Of a stretch of DNA of 64,000 nt, positions 23,238-35,660 are shown in pieces (position 1 is the stretch's first letter; each line of letters starts with the position of its first letter). Source of the DNA: Microstegium vimineum (lineage: Eukaryota > Streptophyta > Magnoliopsida > Poales > Poaceae); contig CM039130.1 of NCBI GenBank assembly GCA_022036555.1, forward strand, positions 22,656,570 to 22,720,569, read 5' to 3'. The notes under the pieces are model-generated. The model saw only the letters and a program-made list of their open reading frames with translations. It did not search any database and was not told the origin of the DNA. The position numbers and the translations under genes were made by a program.

Positions 23238-23916
23238 TTGGCATCCTTTTGTGAGCACTACTCCTTTGTATCATCAATAGAGCCAACAAAGATTGAAGAA
23301 GCCCTACAAGATGTTGATTGGGTCAATGCTATGCATGAAGAGATCAACAATTTCACAAGAAATCAAGTTTGGGAGCTAGTTGAAAGACCCAAAAACTACA
23401 ATGTGATTGGCACAAGATGGGTATTTAGAAATAAGCAAGATCAAGATGGTATAGTTGTGAGAAACAAAGCAAGATTGGTAGCTCAAGGATACACTCAAGT
23501 TGAGGGTCTTGACTTTGGAGAAACTTATGCACCAGTTGTAAGACTAGAGACAATAAGAATCCTATTGGCCTATGCATGTGCACACAACATCAAGCTATAC
23601 TAAATGGATATGAAGAGTGATTTCTTGAATGGATATATCAATGAGCTAGTATATGTTGAGCAACCTCCTGGTTTTGAAGATGACAAGAAGCCCAACCATG
23701 TGTACAAGTTGAGAAAGACTTTATATGGCTTGAAGCAAGCACCTAGAGCATGGTATGAAAGATTGAGGGACTTCCTTCTATCTAAAGGGTTCATTATGGG
23801 GAAGGTTGATACTACTCTCTTCACCAAGAATCTTGGCAAAGATCTATTTGTGCTACAGATCTATGTGGATGACATCATATTCGGTTCCACCAATCAAGAA
23901 TTTTGTGAAGAATTTG
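23238..23916 (+). pseudogene. Sirevirus B reverse transcriptase, front part
   Basis: Contains the Copia RT blocks AMHEEINNFTRNQVW, GTRWVFRNKQD, NKARLVAQGYTQVEG, FGETYAPVVRLETIR, then after TAA 23601 MDMKSDFLNGYINE, YVEQPPGFED, LYGLKQAPRAWYERL and the catalytic YVDDIIFGS at about 23862-23888. It is cut at 23916 by a solo LTR insertion; the second half resumes at 27479. The YVDD box itself is intact. Confidence 0.9.
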
Positions 23917-26900
23917 TGTCACACCCCAAAATTTCACATTTTGGGTTGTGCTTAGAAAACACTAAATAAAATAAATGATTTCTATGTTCATATAAAAATT
24001 TCCAAGATTAGTTTGGTTTGCACAAATTTAGTATAGGAAAAGTGAATTTATAAACTTTTCTAAATCAATTTGATAGAGTTTAATTGTTGTGGTGTTTGTT
24101 TGTTGCTTGTTTTTGTGCATGTGAGTGTATAAAGTTTTTAAAATGCGATTAGTAAGATGTTTATCGGTCTCCGGCTTGTCTATGTCTTCTTTATAATCAA
24201 ACTCATACTCTCATGATCTTAATCGTTTCAATTCAAGGTTCTCAATATTCCTTTTCTTCAGATCTAAATCATCTCTTGAGTTCACATTTCATCAACTTAT
24301 TCCTAAAATCTTTTCGGAAAATTTTCCAGCTTTTTCCGGACCTTCTTCCCATTTTCTATGAGCGTAATCTATTTTTTTAGATGCTCCAAAATGCTTTTTC
24401 ATGAGCTCCAAATACTTTATTTGTCTTCATCATGTTCCTAAGTGTCGCCGAGAATTTTCCGCGAATTTTTGGAGCTTTCAAAATATTTTTCATGGCTTAA
24501 ATATGAATTCTAGATTTTTCTAGAATTATCTGTGTACATGAAATTAAATATTTCTGAATATAATTAATTTTAATCCGAAATCACCTTTGACCAAATATTT
24601 TCCTTTTATTAAAGGCCCTTGCAATCCTCTCTGTCATCTATACTTGCCATACCCTTTTGCTTTGACCGTGATGACAATAATCCAGAAAGCAAATAATCAG
24701 GTCAATGTTCTAGTAATATATCTTTCATCTTTGTGTGTCACGCATACCAAGAAGACCAGTTTTGTGCGTCACGCATACCAAGAAGACCAGGTCCATCACC
24801 TAGTAGGTTTCTTTATATAAATAGCTACCGAGCGCCCCTACCCTAGATGGCCTGCAGATCATATGCGCCGGCCACCGCCAACGATCTTAGCTCGGCAAGC
24901 TGCTTGCCGTCCATGATGGCGACCTGGACTTCTCAACCTTGGCGTCAGCGTAAACTAGATCGTCTTCTAGCTGCAGCGGCAACTGGTCGTCCAGTCTCCT
25001 GTGCTCTCCCAACGATGCAATGAGTGCCGTCACCGGCCATCCTCGTTTTCCCTCGGGTTTATTGCATCTATGTCGTCGGTAAGAATATCCATATTGCCTT
25101 GGTCTTTCTTTTTCCACCAATCTGTAATGTATATGCTCACGTACGGCATGCATATTTCGAGATTCAACATGGGATGCGCAAGACAAATTCACCGTTTGGC
25201 CACCGTTGCCACTGGCCAAGCCCCTGGCGAGGCCCCTTCCTCCCACGCACATGATACATCAGCAAATCCCACGCACATGATGCATCAGCAAAGTAACGAA
25301 TCAAATTCACGTACGTGAGGCAGAAGGAGGCATGGAAGAAGATGAGGTATTCACAAGTTTGCCATCGATCGTTTTATCTTTATCGTTTAATCATCGTAGT
25401 TCCGTTTTGCTCCGTACAAGTTGCGTTAGATTCATGTCGTTATGATCTACGCAGTAGTTTAAATGGTTTTCATATAATCTAATTATAATTTTTCGTTAAT
25501 CTAAATATTAATTTAATCAATGTTTATTTAAATGCTCATTAATTAATTCAAAGCAATTTAAGTTATAATTTTGTTTTGAACCATTTAAATTGCATTTAAT
25601 TCGTGTTGACATTATCTATATGCTAGTGATAACGTTTATCATACCACATGTTTTTCTATATATAGTTAAATATTAAGTTGATTCAATATGTTTGCAACCG
25701 GCTTACTAATTAAAATCAATATAGGTTTACACTTTGATGTTTTATATACAAATATTAATATGATTACTCGCTGATATTAATATGCTTCTATAATATAATT
25801 TAATTAGTTTAAACATGTATGGTATATTTCAATTAGATGCTCTCATATATTTAAATATAACGTTTCACTTGCTTAATAAGTTATATGATAATGATTATAA
25901 TTAAAGTATGACTAGTTTATCTCAACTTTTAAAATTAAAATGTGATTAATGGATGATGTTAATATGCTATCAAACTATAATTTTTGCCTCGTATGTATAT
26001 ATATATATATGCATGTGTTCTTTTAATAATAAAGTAAAACTCTGATAGTTGTTTCTTTTAACGATAGTTCCGTAATCGATGTTTCTTGCGTTCTCTTGAC
26101 CGTAGTACGATCTATCTTTTGTATGTTGTTATCTCTTGTGTGGTGTGTTCTTAGTTGCTCCTATTTGTTGTTTGTATGTTTGTCTATGTGTGGTGTTTGC
26201 TGCAAGTAGAACGAGAATCGCTTGTGAGCGTTAAAGATCAGAAGGTGATGACCCAAAGCTGATGGTGTGAGAGTTGAGCAAGTGTTTAAGGCAAGTATAG
26301 CATGAGATTTTCCTTGTTGTCCTATTCACTTTAATGTCATTTAATTCATCTGCATGTGTCTACCTTGATAACCATAGTTATATATCCTAGTTGTATTGAT
26401 ACCCTGATTCCTTGTCATTCTATGGTTATGCATTGGGTAGAATTGATGCTAGTGCTCAAGTAATTATGATCATGAACTATAACTTGACTAATAGAATATG
26501 CAACTAGAAATAAAAGATGCTTTTTACCAACATAGAATCTAAGAACTTATCTGTCAGCAAAAGCTGGGACATACAGTACAACCATGAGGGCTACATGGCT
26601 CTGGCTTTAGTTAAGTATGAGGGTCAATCTCTCTCATGTGGCAGTTCACGAAAGTTTCCATTGACGAGCGGTTGCGGGGTACGGCCGGAGTGGCTACCGC
26701 TGCGCGTGTGTACCATCGAGGGGTCCCCGTATAGCCCTTGCCCGTGGATCCGTAGTGTCTGTTGTTTGTCAGCGAGCCCCTTTGAAAGACTTCATAGTGA
26801 ACCCTGCCGACCTTCCTTGGAAGTGGGTCAAGAGGCTGATCCCTCGGGCGAAAGGGTAAATCACGACTCGTGGGTAAAGATGTACAACCTCTGCAGAGTG

Positions 26901-27478
26901 TTAAAAACTGATATATCAGCCGTGTTCACGGATACGAGCGGCCCGGAAAACTCACAGACTAATGGAAATTAATTGAACATTGATAAATGATCTACTGTGT
27001 TTTTTTAATGCTATTCCTTATTCATGTTATCAGTTTCATGTGATTAATTGGGGCATTGCTTATTTGTTGCTACTAATGCTAAAACTATGACTCATTAAAA
27101 GCTAATCGCAGTAAACCAGCGTCAACCTTTTGAGCCTCATGAACCCCATGTCATATTGCTAAGTACGATATGTACTTACGCTTGCTTTACTTTTCAATAC
27201 TTTGGATAAAAATCCCGGATGGGTAATAGAAGATGGATCTAGTGAGATTTCGAAGAAGTGTTAGGCGTATGCAACCCCCAGTCAACTGTCCCTGTGAAGT
27301 TGGAGCTTCAAGAAAGTTTAGTAATCGTTCTGCTATACTTTGATGTAAGTGTTAATGTATCTATGTTTTCGCTATATAACATTGATTTTGATATTCTTCT
27401 TTTCTGTTGTTGTATGTGTGGACTTCCTGGGCACACATATGGCTAGCCTGGTTTTGTTCTTTAAAACCGGGTGTGACA
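23917..27478 (+). mobile_element. Solo LTR of a Ty3/gypsy element (second, Tekay-like)
   Basis: 3562 bp inserted in the RT gene of B, ends TGTCACACCC and GGGTGTGACA (a perfect 10 bp inverted repeat), target duplication ATTTG at 23912-23916 and 27479-27483. No coding region of a retroelement. A 32 bp unit ending CACGCATACCAAGAAGACCAG is tandemly repeated at about 24733-24790. Length and ends fit the long LTRs of Tekay/Del chromoviruses; the lineage is inferred, the solo-LTR state is read directly. Confidence 0.75.
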
Positions 27479-28380
27479 ATTTGGCAAGATGATGGAAAAT
27501 GAGTTTGAGATGTCAATGATTGGTGAACTTAGCTACTTCCTTGGTCTTCAAATCAAGCAATTAAAGAATGACACCTTTGTAAGTCAAGGCAAGTATATCA
27601 AGGACATGATGAAGAAGTTTGGCTTAGAAGATTCAAAAGGCATTAGCACTCCAATGGGCACTAATGGACACTTGGATAGTGATGCTAGTGGCAATATGGT
27701 GGATCAAAAGTTGTATCGGTCTTTGATTGGAAGCTTACTCTATGTGTCCGCTTTTAGGCCGAATGTGATGTTTAGTGTATGCATGTGTGCAAGATTCCAA
27801 GCCTCTCCAAGAGAAAGTCACTTGAAGGCTACAAAGAGAGTATTGAGGTACTTGAAGCATACACAAGATGTTGGATTGTGGTATTCCAAGGGGTCTAACT
27901 TTGAATTAATTGGATATTCGGACTCTGACTATGTGGGATGCAAGATTGATAGAAAGAGCACATCGGGCACATGTCAATTGCTAGGCATGCACTTGTATCT
28001 TGGTCATCAAAGAAGCAAAATAGTGTTGCACTCTCTACTACGAAGCCGAATACATAAGTGCGTGTAGTTGTTGTGCTCAATTGATTTGAATGAAAGCAAC
28101 TTTGGATAACTTTGGAATCAAATTCAAGCAAGTGTCATTGCTATGTGACAATGAAAGTGCGGTGAAGCTAACAAACAATCCGGTCCAACATTCAAGAACC
28201 AAGCACATTGATGTAAGGCACCACTTCATAAGGGATCATCAACAAAAGGGTGATATCAAAATCACAAGTGTTGGCACCGATGATTAACTTGCCGATATAT
28301 TCACCAAGCCATTAGATGAGAAGAGATTTTGCAAGCTAAGGAATGAATTAAACATTCTTGACTTCTCAAATATGTGTTGA
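27479..28380 (+). pseudogene. Sirevirus B RT C-terminus and RNase H
   Basis: Continuation of pol after the solo LTR: EFEMSMIGELSYFLGLQ, GSLLYVSAFRPNVMF, then RNase H blocks GYSDSDYVGCKIDRKST, SVALSTTEAEY-type region near 28030, LLCDNESAVKLTNNP, RTKHIDVRHHFIRD and LADIFTKPLDEKRF, ending at TGA 28378-28380. Frame changes near 27980-28090 and stops at about 28087 and 28285 inactivate it. Strong similarity to element A at 1123-2026 over the same domains. Confidence 0.9.
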
Positions 28381-29322
28381 TGCACCCCCATATATGACAT
28401 GCCTCTCCTTTGAGCTATGCAAGGTACAAGTTGTTTGACATGTCATTCATCCCATATATTAGGACTTGTGTAGTGCATCTAGACATCAATTCATTAGGCT
28501 CATTCATGAAAAACAAATACTTTGATGCTTATATGGTACCACTATTGCTTCTATGCTTGAGATGATCTAGTGGTAGCATATGACATGTTTGTGGGCTTGC
28601 AATCCTAGTGTTTGATCTAGAATATAAACTTTAAATGTTTAGCTCAACATGGGCAAGATAACCATTCTATGATGTGTGAACAAGCTTGTCCATGGTTTAA
28701 ACCGAGTTAAACACCTTGGGGCAAGTAATATAGATTGAACCACAACTAAGCTTCTCTCCATTAATCAATACTTTGAGCACATCTTTTTGATAATAAATGA
28801 CAAAGGGGGATAAGTAAGTAGGTAAGACAAAGAATTTTTTTTTGAAAATTAAAGCACACAAGTAGGGGGGCAAGCCTATGAATAAAGTTGTTGCATATCT
28901 TTGTGCATTCATAAGTGCTTGCTTGCATATGTATTTATATTCATAATATACTTGTGTGGTGAATACTAGAAACATAAATGACTTGATGCTTGAAGCACTA
29001 GCATGCTTAGGTCCTTTCCAAGCAGTAGCTTTCCAAGTGGTATTTCAAGTTTGCTCTCAAGTGGTTTCTAGGCATTCATGGTGCTAAGGATGGTTTTATA
29101 TTGCACTCCGATTGCTATCACGCTCCAAAGGTCCATCCTCTATACCTTAGCATCATTTGGTAGCATTCACTCTCCACAATTCTTATTCATGCATATGTGA
29201 TCAAAATGAACCAAACTCATATATCATATATGTAGGGGGAGCTAATACTACCAAAAGTTGGTATTTTCATTCTATATATTCATTTGTGAAAGGTTGTCAT
29301 CAATTACCAAAAAGGGGGAGAT
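28381..29322 (+). other. Sirevirus B 3' spacer and polypurine tract
   Basis: About 940 bp between pol and the 3' LTR. It has several GGGGGAG/GGGGGCA runs (about 28805, 28866, 29235) and the main polypurine tract AAAAAGGGGGAGAT at 29309-29322. Unlike A and C it contains neither an ORF3 nor a palindrome array. No gene seen. Confidence 0.75.
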
Positions 29323-31116
29323 TGAAAGCCCAAGTTTGGTTTTGGTTAATTTATGAAACCTATGGACTAACCCTATTACTAAGTGTATGATCAAAGATAG
29401 GGTGATCCAACTTGACAAGTGGAGCTAGATGAAGGATCATGATAGATCAAGTGGTTCATGACTAAGGAAAAGAAGAAAGAGAAAAATAAAAATGGGCTCA
29501 AGGCAAAGGTATATCATAGGACCATTTTTGGTTTAGTGATCAAGACACTATAGAGAGTGTGATCACCTTTAGGATAGATAGAAGTACTATCAAGAAGGGA
29601 GAAACATGTTGTGATTGCGGTTATCAAGTGCTACTAGGTGTTGCCATTTATGCATGTGCATTAATCAACCTAGTAACATAACCTTGCTTAAAAGACTTAA
29701 GATATATGCTAAACACCTGCTCAAATGAAGTACTCTAAGTGTTTGGCACATTGGAGCAAGGTTGGAAAAGATAGAGTCAAGAAAAGGGCGACGGATGCTG
29801 GCGACAGATGCTACCCCAGGCGACGGACGCGTCTGCAGGCAAACCCTAGCTCAGACTCAGTACAAACCTCGCAACGGACGCTGAAGAGCGTTTGTCGACC
29901 AAGCGACGGACGCGTCTGTCGGTTTTGGGAGCTCTCTAGATGCTCTCTGCTCGCGCGTCAGACGATGTCAACGGACGCTGAAGAAATGGCGACGGACGCT
30001 GGACCAAACTCAGACGAGCGTCCGACGGACTCAGAACGCACTGGTACAAAGGCGCCAGACGCTGTCGAGCGTCTGATGGTAAGGTGAAGGACGCGTCTAA
30101 CGAAGAAAGTCAGATTCTGGAGCTCTCTGGAAGCGCGACGGATGCTGCGACGGAGCGTCCGTCACAAACTTAAAGAGCGTCCGTTGCCCACGACACAGGC
30201 AATAACGGCTAGTTTTTGGAGGAGGCCTATTTAAGGCTTTTGGCCGGTTGGTGCTCCCTCTCTTGCCTCATTCCATTGTTGCATATTCTTGTGAGCTCTC
30301 AAGCACCTCTCCCACTCATCTCTTTGATCCTTTGCTCAATCCAAAAGAGATAGAGTACATCCAAGTGCATTGCTTAGTGATTTGCATCTAGTAGCACTTG
30401 GTGTTCGTCATCGCCATAGTTTTCTTGTTATTCTTGGTGTTTGCCAACACCTAGACGGCTTGGCGGTGGAGAAGCTTCGGTATAAGTTGGTGATTGTTTG
30501 TGGCCGGCTTCATCGACTCTGAGAGGGCTTGTACCCACCTCGGCGAAGCGCCAAAGGGTAACTCTAGTAAATTGCTCGTGTCATTGAGTTACTCTCATTT
30601 GGGTGGATTCTTGTGGCGCCCGGGAAGTGGGCTAGGCTTGTGTATGCCTATTAGCCACCGAATCACCATTTGAGTAGTCGACACAATGGGTACTAGCTTG
30701 GTGGCAACCAAGTGAACCTCAGGAGAAAAATCGTGTGTCAACTTGCCTCCCGGCTACTCATTGGTATTCATTGTGATTGGTTCTCTACATTGACATCCAT
30801 ATATCACAAGGCATCGGTATAACAATCACTCCTCTATTGCACTTACATTCTTTCATACCTTGCTTAGTTAGCTTGTAGCTTGCTAGTTAGCTTTCTTGTT
30901 TAGTTGTTCTTGCTAGCTCAAGTTAAGTGCCTTAGGTTCTTGCTATTGTTTGATAGGCACTTAATCAACTAGAATTGCAGGATAGGTGGCTTTGCACCCC
31001 TTGTAGAGCTAGAGCAAAAAGCTTCGCTTAAGTGTTATCTAACCTTTGCTCAAGTGGTTTGTAGAATTTTTATTAGGCTATTCACCCCCCCCCCTCTAGC
31101 CATCTAGGACCTTTCA
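29323..31116 (+). mobile_element. 3' LTR of Sirevirus B
   Basis: 1794 bp, TGAAAGCCC to CCTTTCA, starting directly after the polypurine tract and followed by GAGCA (31117-31121), matching the target duplication of LTR copy 1. Contains the GACGGACGC palindrome cluster (about 29790-30180), the TATTTAAGG promoter box near 30228 and a C-rich run just before the end. No insertion. Confidence 0.9.
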
Positions 31117-31517
31117 GAGCATCCGATGCCAAAAGAATAGAGAGCCTGCACAGCTCGAAACTGACGGACGCGTCTGACGCGAGGCCGATGGACGCTGGCA
31201 AGCATCCGACGCCAAACACACGCGCGTAGATAGAGAGCGCGATGGACGCTGGCTTGGGTGAGCCCTAGCGTCCGACGCAAAACCGACGGAGCGTCCGACG
31301 ACCCCGAACAGAGTGCAGTAAACACGAAAAATGGTTTTCTCTCCTTCAAATCTTCCCAAATCCTAACCAAATGCTCTCCACTAGCAACCCAACTTGGTAG
31401 GCATGTTTCTAGTGCTATGGAGGAGCTATCCCGAAGAAATCATCACTCAATTTGGTTCGGATTAATGGAAAGAGGGGGATTTCGGGGAAAACTCAAGAAC
31501 CGATGAACTTGGCAAAG
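31117..31517 (+). repeat. Flank X, copy 2
   Basis: Second copy of the 401 bp flank found at 14412-14812, differing at about three positions. Here it continues uninterrupted beyond the AAATTGC heptamer (31511-31517) into CCAATCTGTG, so this is the original flank and copy 1 is the one cut at the junction. Confidence 0.85.
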
Positions 31518-32480
31518 AAATTGCCCAATCTGTGTACTCGTGAGGTTTGAGAAGAATTCTTTCGGTGCAAACATGCGCCTCACGATTACGAACAACTTGG
31601 TTCAAACGGATTTGAAAGAACTACTCTCAAACAAAAGACCTTATCTCGGGATCAAAGAGGAGCAACAAGCAAAACACGAAGAACACAAGCAAACACGGGT
31701 CACAATCATGAAATCGAACTAACCATGGCTTACGGAGGGTAAGGCCTCCGATTCTCGAACACAATCTCAAGTTTTACATGGGAGACTCCGTGGATCTCAA
31801 GCAAGAAGTCTAGAGGTAAGGGAAGACCTAGGAGATGGGAGGTGGAAGAGGAAGTGTGAAAGAGATGGGGAGAAGATAACCCTTCATCCCCTAAGTAGTG
31901 GAGGTCTAAGTGGACATTTTCACTTAGCCCCTCGATACATAGAGAGAACCACCTAGCCTAAGCATTGTGACCCAACTCCTCAGAGATATTTTCTTCAAAT
32001 TGATTGGACGGCCCCGCTTCCTGCCTGGACTTGCCATCGCCTCGATGCAACCTCCAGGATTCCGCCACGTGCCGCCCCCACTTCCTCAGAAGATCTGCCC
32101 AAATTTTGAGGCCCAAACCCACGAAACCCGCCACCGGTAGCTTTGGGCTCAACTACCGAACCCCAAGTTTTGTGGCTCAAACTCGGAAACCGTACACCGG
32201 TGGTTTTGAGGCCCAAACCACCAAACCGCTCGACTCGAGCCACCTTGTCCTCGCTCAGTCGGACTCCGAGTCCCATGAGCAGGCTCGACCTGCTCGTCTG
32301 CCGTCTTGACTTGGTCAACTTGGTCTACCTCCATGTCTTCTTGCGCTTGCCAGTGCCAACTACTAGCCACCACAGCTAGTCCGCCAGTGCCTCGGTCCAT
32401 CGGTCCGAGCCCCGCTTCCACCCTTCACCGCTCTCAATCCATCGGCATGGCAAGCCTCTACTCAACCTTCACCACGCCAT
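31518..32480. other. Unassigned repetitive sequence
   Basis: No gene is supported. The + strand is C-rich from about 32000 with a motif TTTxGGCCCAAACYxCCxAAxCC repeated in variants at 32105-32225, giving only short frames on both strands. It lies between LTR C/X sequence and the minus LTR D and probably belongs to one of those or to a further element. Confidence 0.4.
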
Positions 32481-34313
32481 TAACCACTATCTCTGGGCCT
32501 ACCACCTGCACACCACAAGCCGATAGACAGACACACGATTTCTGCTTTCGCAGCAAGGTTAGTGAAACCGCTCAAACTGAAATACTCACATGTTGAGCAA
32601 TCACTCATCACAAAGCTGAACAAACATGGGCACATATCAACCATGTGTTCGCACAACACTAAGCTTGAGTCGACCAAATCAACTAGACACTCTTACTTGC
32701 CTCAATTTTATTAGAGATGCTCTTTGCCTTCCTCCGGCGGGGATGAGCTCAATAGCCCCTCACAAAGCCAACTCCAGAGCACCACACAATCCTTCTTGCG
32801 TGCTTCACGGAGACACAATCACCAAGCCGTCTAGGAACCGGCAAGCTCCAAGAGTAACAAGTAACCACACCCACACGATGATCACCTAGTGCCACAAGTA
32901 AGCTCTGATGCAAAGATTCGCACTAGTGAAGCACACTCACTCTCCAAATTTTGCGCTCAAGCAAGGAGTATGAGAGGAGGTGCTAGGTGGGAGCTCTCTC
33001 CAATAGTATGTTGTTAGAATGGCCAAGAGAGCCTCCCCCAACCGGCCAACCAAGTATATATATAGAGGAGCCCCTCAAAACTAGTAGTTACCACACATAA
33101 ATGTGATTCGCGGACAGTCCGCCATAGAAGGTCAGGATAGTCCTCCGTCCACTTAACTAGCCGTTAGGTTCAAACTATGCACTTGCGGACAGTCTCGCAT
33201 AAAAGCCCGGGCAATCCGCCATTGTAACTTGGCTTCCCAAACATTTGAACAACACCTCTGCTCGCTGAAGAAAATGACTGGCAGACAGTCTGCCATCAGG
33301 GCGCGAACTGTCCGTAGCACAACTTCGGCAACAACATAGTGAGTTCCAGCACCACTGTCTTATAGAGAAATTAGCCGGTGGACAGTCCGCCACATAGGGC
33401 ACGAACAGTCCGCCATTCACGAGTCAAAGCAAGACAAATTCACAAACAATTTGTGTGAGTTTTCAAAGATAGCCGACAGACAGTCCGCCACAGGGGTGCG
33501 GATAGTCCGCGACTACCCAGAAAACTCTCAACTCCAAGCGCATCACTTCCTATGCTTTGGCATACCAATCCAACCATAATGAATGGTTCCAAAACATATC
33601 AAAGTTAGTATTACGCGCTCTTAAGAACTATTTCATCTTGCCACTAACCACTAATCGTATCATAAATGTTAGAGCTCACAAGTGGCACTAGATAACCGTA
33701 ATGCAAAGCATGTTTATCCCCCTTTATAGTACGACTATCTATTCTCAACCCAGCCATCTTAATCTTCTCTAAATCACCACATGGCCAGTGAAATGAAACA
33801 CCCTATGGTTTATACCTTTGCCTTGCATAGATGTAAGATCCACAATTTGATACTTGCAAGGACTATGTTCGACATCTTTACGAAGCCACTTGATATGACC
33901 AATGAATTTTTGGCTTGATCTTCATAGATGATGTAGATCACTCCAACCATCATATAGACTCCAAATCCATCAACCTTAGTCACTTGCTCTTCACTGTTGC
34001 TTCGGTCCTTTGGAGCCAAGCCCACTAGCTTGCCCTTCACTTATCGCCTTCGGTTCATCGGTGCCAAGAAGCCCACTAGCTTGCTCTTCACCATTGCGTT
34101 GCACATGGTCCGTCGCAGCAAGTCTTGCTTCGGTCTTCACTTGCTTGCTATGCTTGATTTGAACAATCCAACATACTTGCAATATAAATCAATGTCGATA
34201 ACCATCTCATATTGTGATCTAAAACCAATATCCTTCACACACTTAAATGAATAAATTAGATCATAAGTGCTGTCATTAATTACCAAAATCCAAATATGGG
34301 CCTAGACCTTTCA
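32481..34313 (-). mobile_element. Minus-strand Sirevirus-type LTR (D), truncated
   Basis: On the minus strand the sequence starts TGAAAGGTCTAGGCCC at 34313, the Sirevirus LTR start. It has a cluster of GCGGACAGTCCGCC palindromes and variants at 33110-33512 and a TATATATATA promoter-like box at about 33055-33064 followed by a transcribed-leader-like part. Its end is not recognisable beyond about 32480. The palindrome word matches the one in the spacer of element C (9520-9632), so it could be the U3 end of element C's LTR or a separate element. Confidence 0.55.
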
Positions 34314-34782
34314 CGCTCCTATGGGCTTGCGCTGGGCCGAGGCACCGAAATGGGCTAAGCGGGGAAATGGAGCTGGGTCGAGGCGGATGGAAGGAGGAAG
34401 AGGAGAGCGTGGGCCGGGGCAACTGACCCATGCGGAAGGAAAGGGGAAGGAGGGGAGAGTCCGGGCTATTGGGCCTCTCTGGCTGAAGGGAGAGGGACAA
34501 GTTTTCTCTTTTTCTTTTCTTTCCTTTTTCCTTTTCTTTCCTTTTCCTGAAATGAAGTTTTGAAATCATTTTCAAACTAAATTTTGAATCTCTTTTTGCT
34601 TTGATTAAACCAATCAATACATAAACTTAATGCAAAGGAATGAATGCACAAACATGTTTCTAGCCCTAGGATAATTTTAATATTTCGAAAAGTTTTTGTT
34701 TTACTATATTTTCATGAGCACAAAAATCCAAAAATAGATCAAATTAACTTATTTTCAAATTTCCAAATTTTAGGGTGTTACA
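34314..34782 (+). mobile_element. 3' end of a Ty3/gypsy LTR
   Basis: Purine-rich then AT-rich sequence ending TTTTAGGGTGTTACA at 34782, the same type of end as the solo LTR at 18930. Its 5' part is cut off at 34313 by the minus-strand LTR D. No target duplication can be checked. Family inferred from the terminal motif only. Confidence 0.5.
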
Positions 34783-34811
34783 CTTTCTTCCTTAGAATAT
34801 TGATTAGTTAG

Positions 34812-35188
34812 ACATACATAAACATTAGAAACCCAATGAGATCAACATTATAAGCAAAAGTCTAGTTACTACTTGAAAAACAAGCTTAGAGATAGAGATA
34901 CTAAGACAAAACTAAGATACATTCATCAATCAAGCCTAGGTCTTGCAATCACCATACAAGTAGGAATCATTCATTTGAGTCGTGCGATTGAAAAGCTAAA
35001 CATACATAAACATTAGAAACCCAATGAGATCAACATTATAAGCAAAAGTCTAGTTACTACTTGAAAAACAAGCTTAGAGACAGAGATACTAAAACAAAAC
35101 TAAGATACATTCATCAATCAAGCCTAGGTCTTGCAATCACCATACAAGTAGGAATCATTCATTTGAGTTGTGCGATTGAAAAGCTAAA
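34812..35188. repeat. 188 bp tandem duplication
   Basis: Two head-to-tail copies, 34812-34999 and 35000-35188, starting ACATACATAAACATTAG and ending GATTGAAAAGCTAAA. They differ at only about three positions (for example GAGATAG/GAGACAG and GTCGTGC/GTTGTGC). Non-coding. Confidence 0.9.
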
Positions 35189-35423
35189 AAGATTAAAAAA
35201 ATTTAGCTAGAGTAGCTTCAACTTTAACTTTAACTTTGAAAGATAACTTTATTTGGGTTGATGAGCCCCTAGTTTTATTTATGAAATTCGGGTGAATAAT
35301 GTGACCATATTTGATCACCAATAAAGTGCGCCCTTTGGCTTCTGCCTAATAAAAAACATGGTAGTATTGTATGCGCTCACCCTATCTCTTTGAGACGTGC
35401 CAAGCTGATGTGCAAACCAATCA

Positions 35424-35660
35424 GGGTGTTTAGATCCAAAACTAAAATGCAAAATGACACTGTAACATTTTTGTTTGTATTTGATAATTATTGTCCAATC
35501 ATGAAGTAACTAGGCTCAAAAGATTCGTCTCTCCAATTTCAGATGAACTGTGTAATTAATTATTATTTTAATCTACATTTAATCATCCATGCATGTGTCC
35601 AAAGATTCGATGTGATGGGGAATCTTGAAATATTTTAGATTTTGGGTGGAACTAAACACC
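35424..35660. mobile_element. Grass MITE with GGTGTTTAG ends
   Basis: About 237 bp with inverted ends GGTGTTTAGATCC and GGAACTAAACACC. The inside contains TTGGACAATAA-type, AAAGATTCGTCTC, GTGTAATTAATT and CATGCATGTGTCC blocks that occur in a very common grass MITE family whose ends read GGCCTTGTTTAG. Superfamily not certain. It lies about 1.9 kb upstream of the U-box gene's start codon. Confidence 0.7.

Noticed and set aside
26517..26972. 151-codon + strand frame in the second solo LTR
   Set aside because: Lies entirely in LTR sequence between good LTR ends, no recognisable domain; probably chance.
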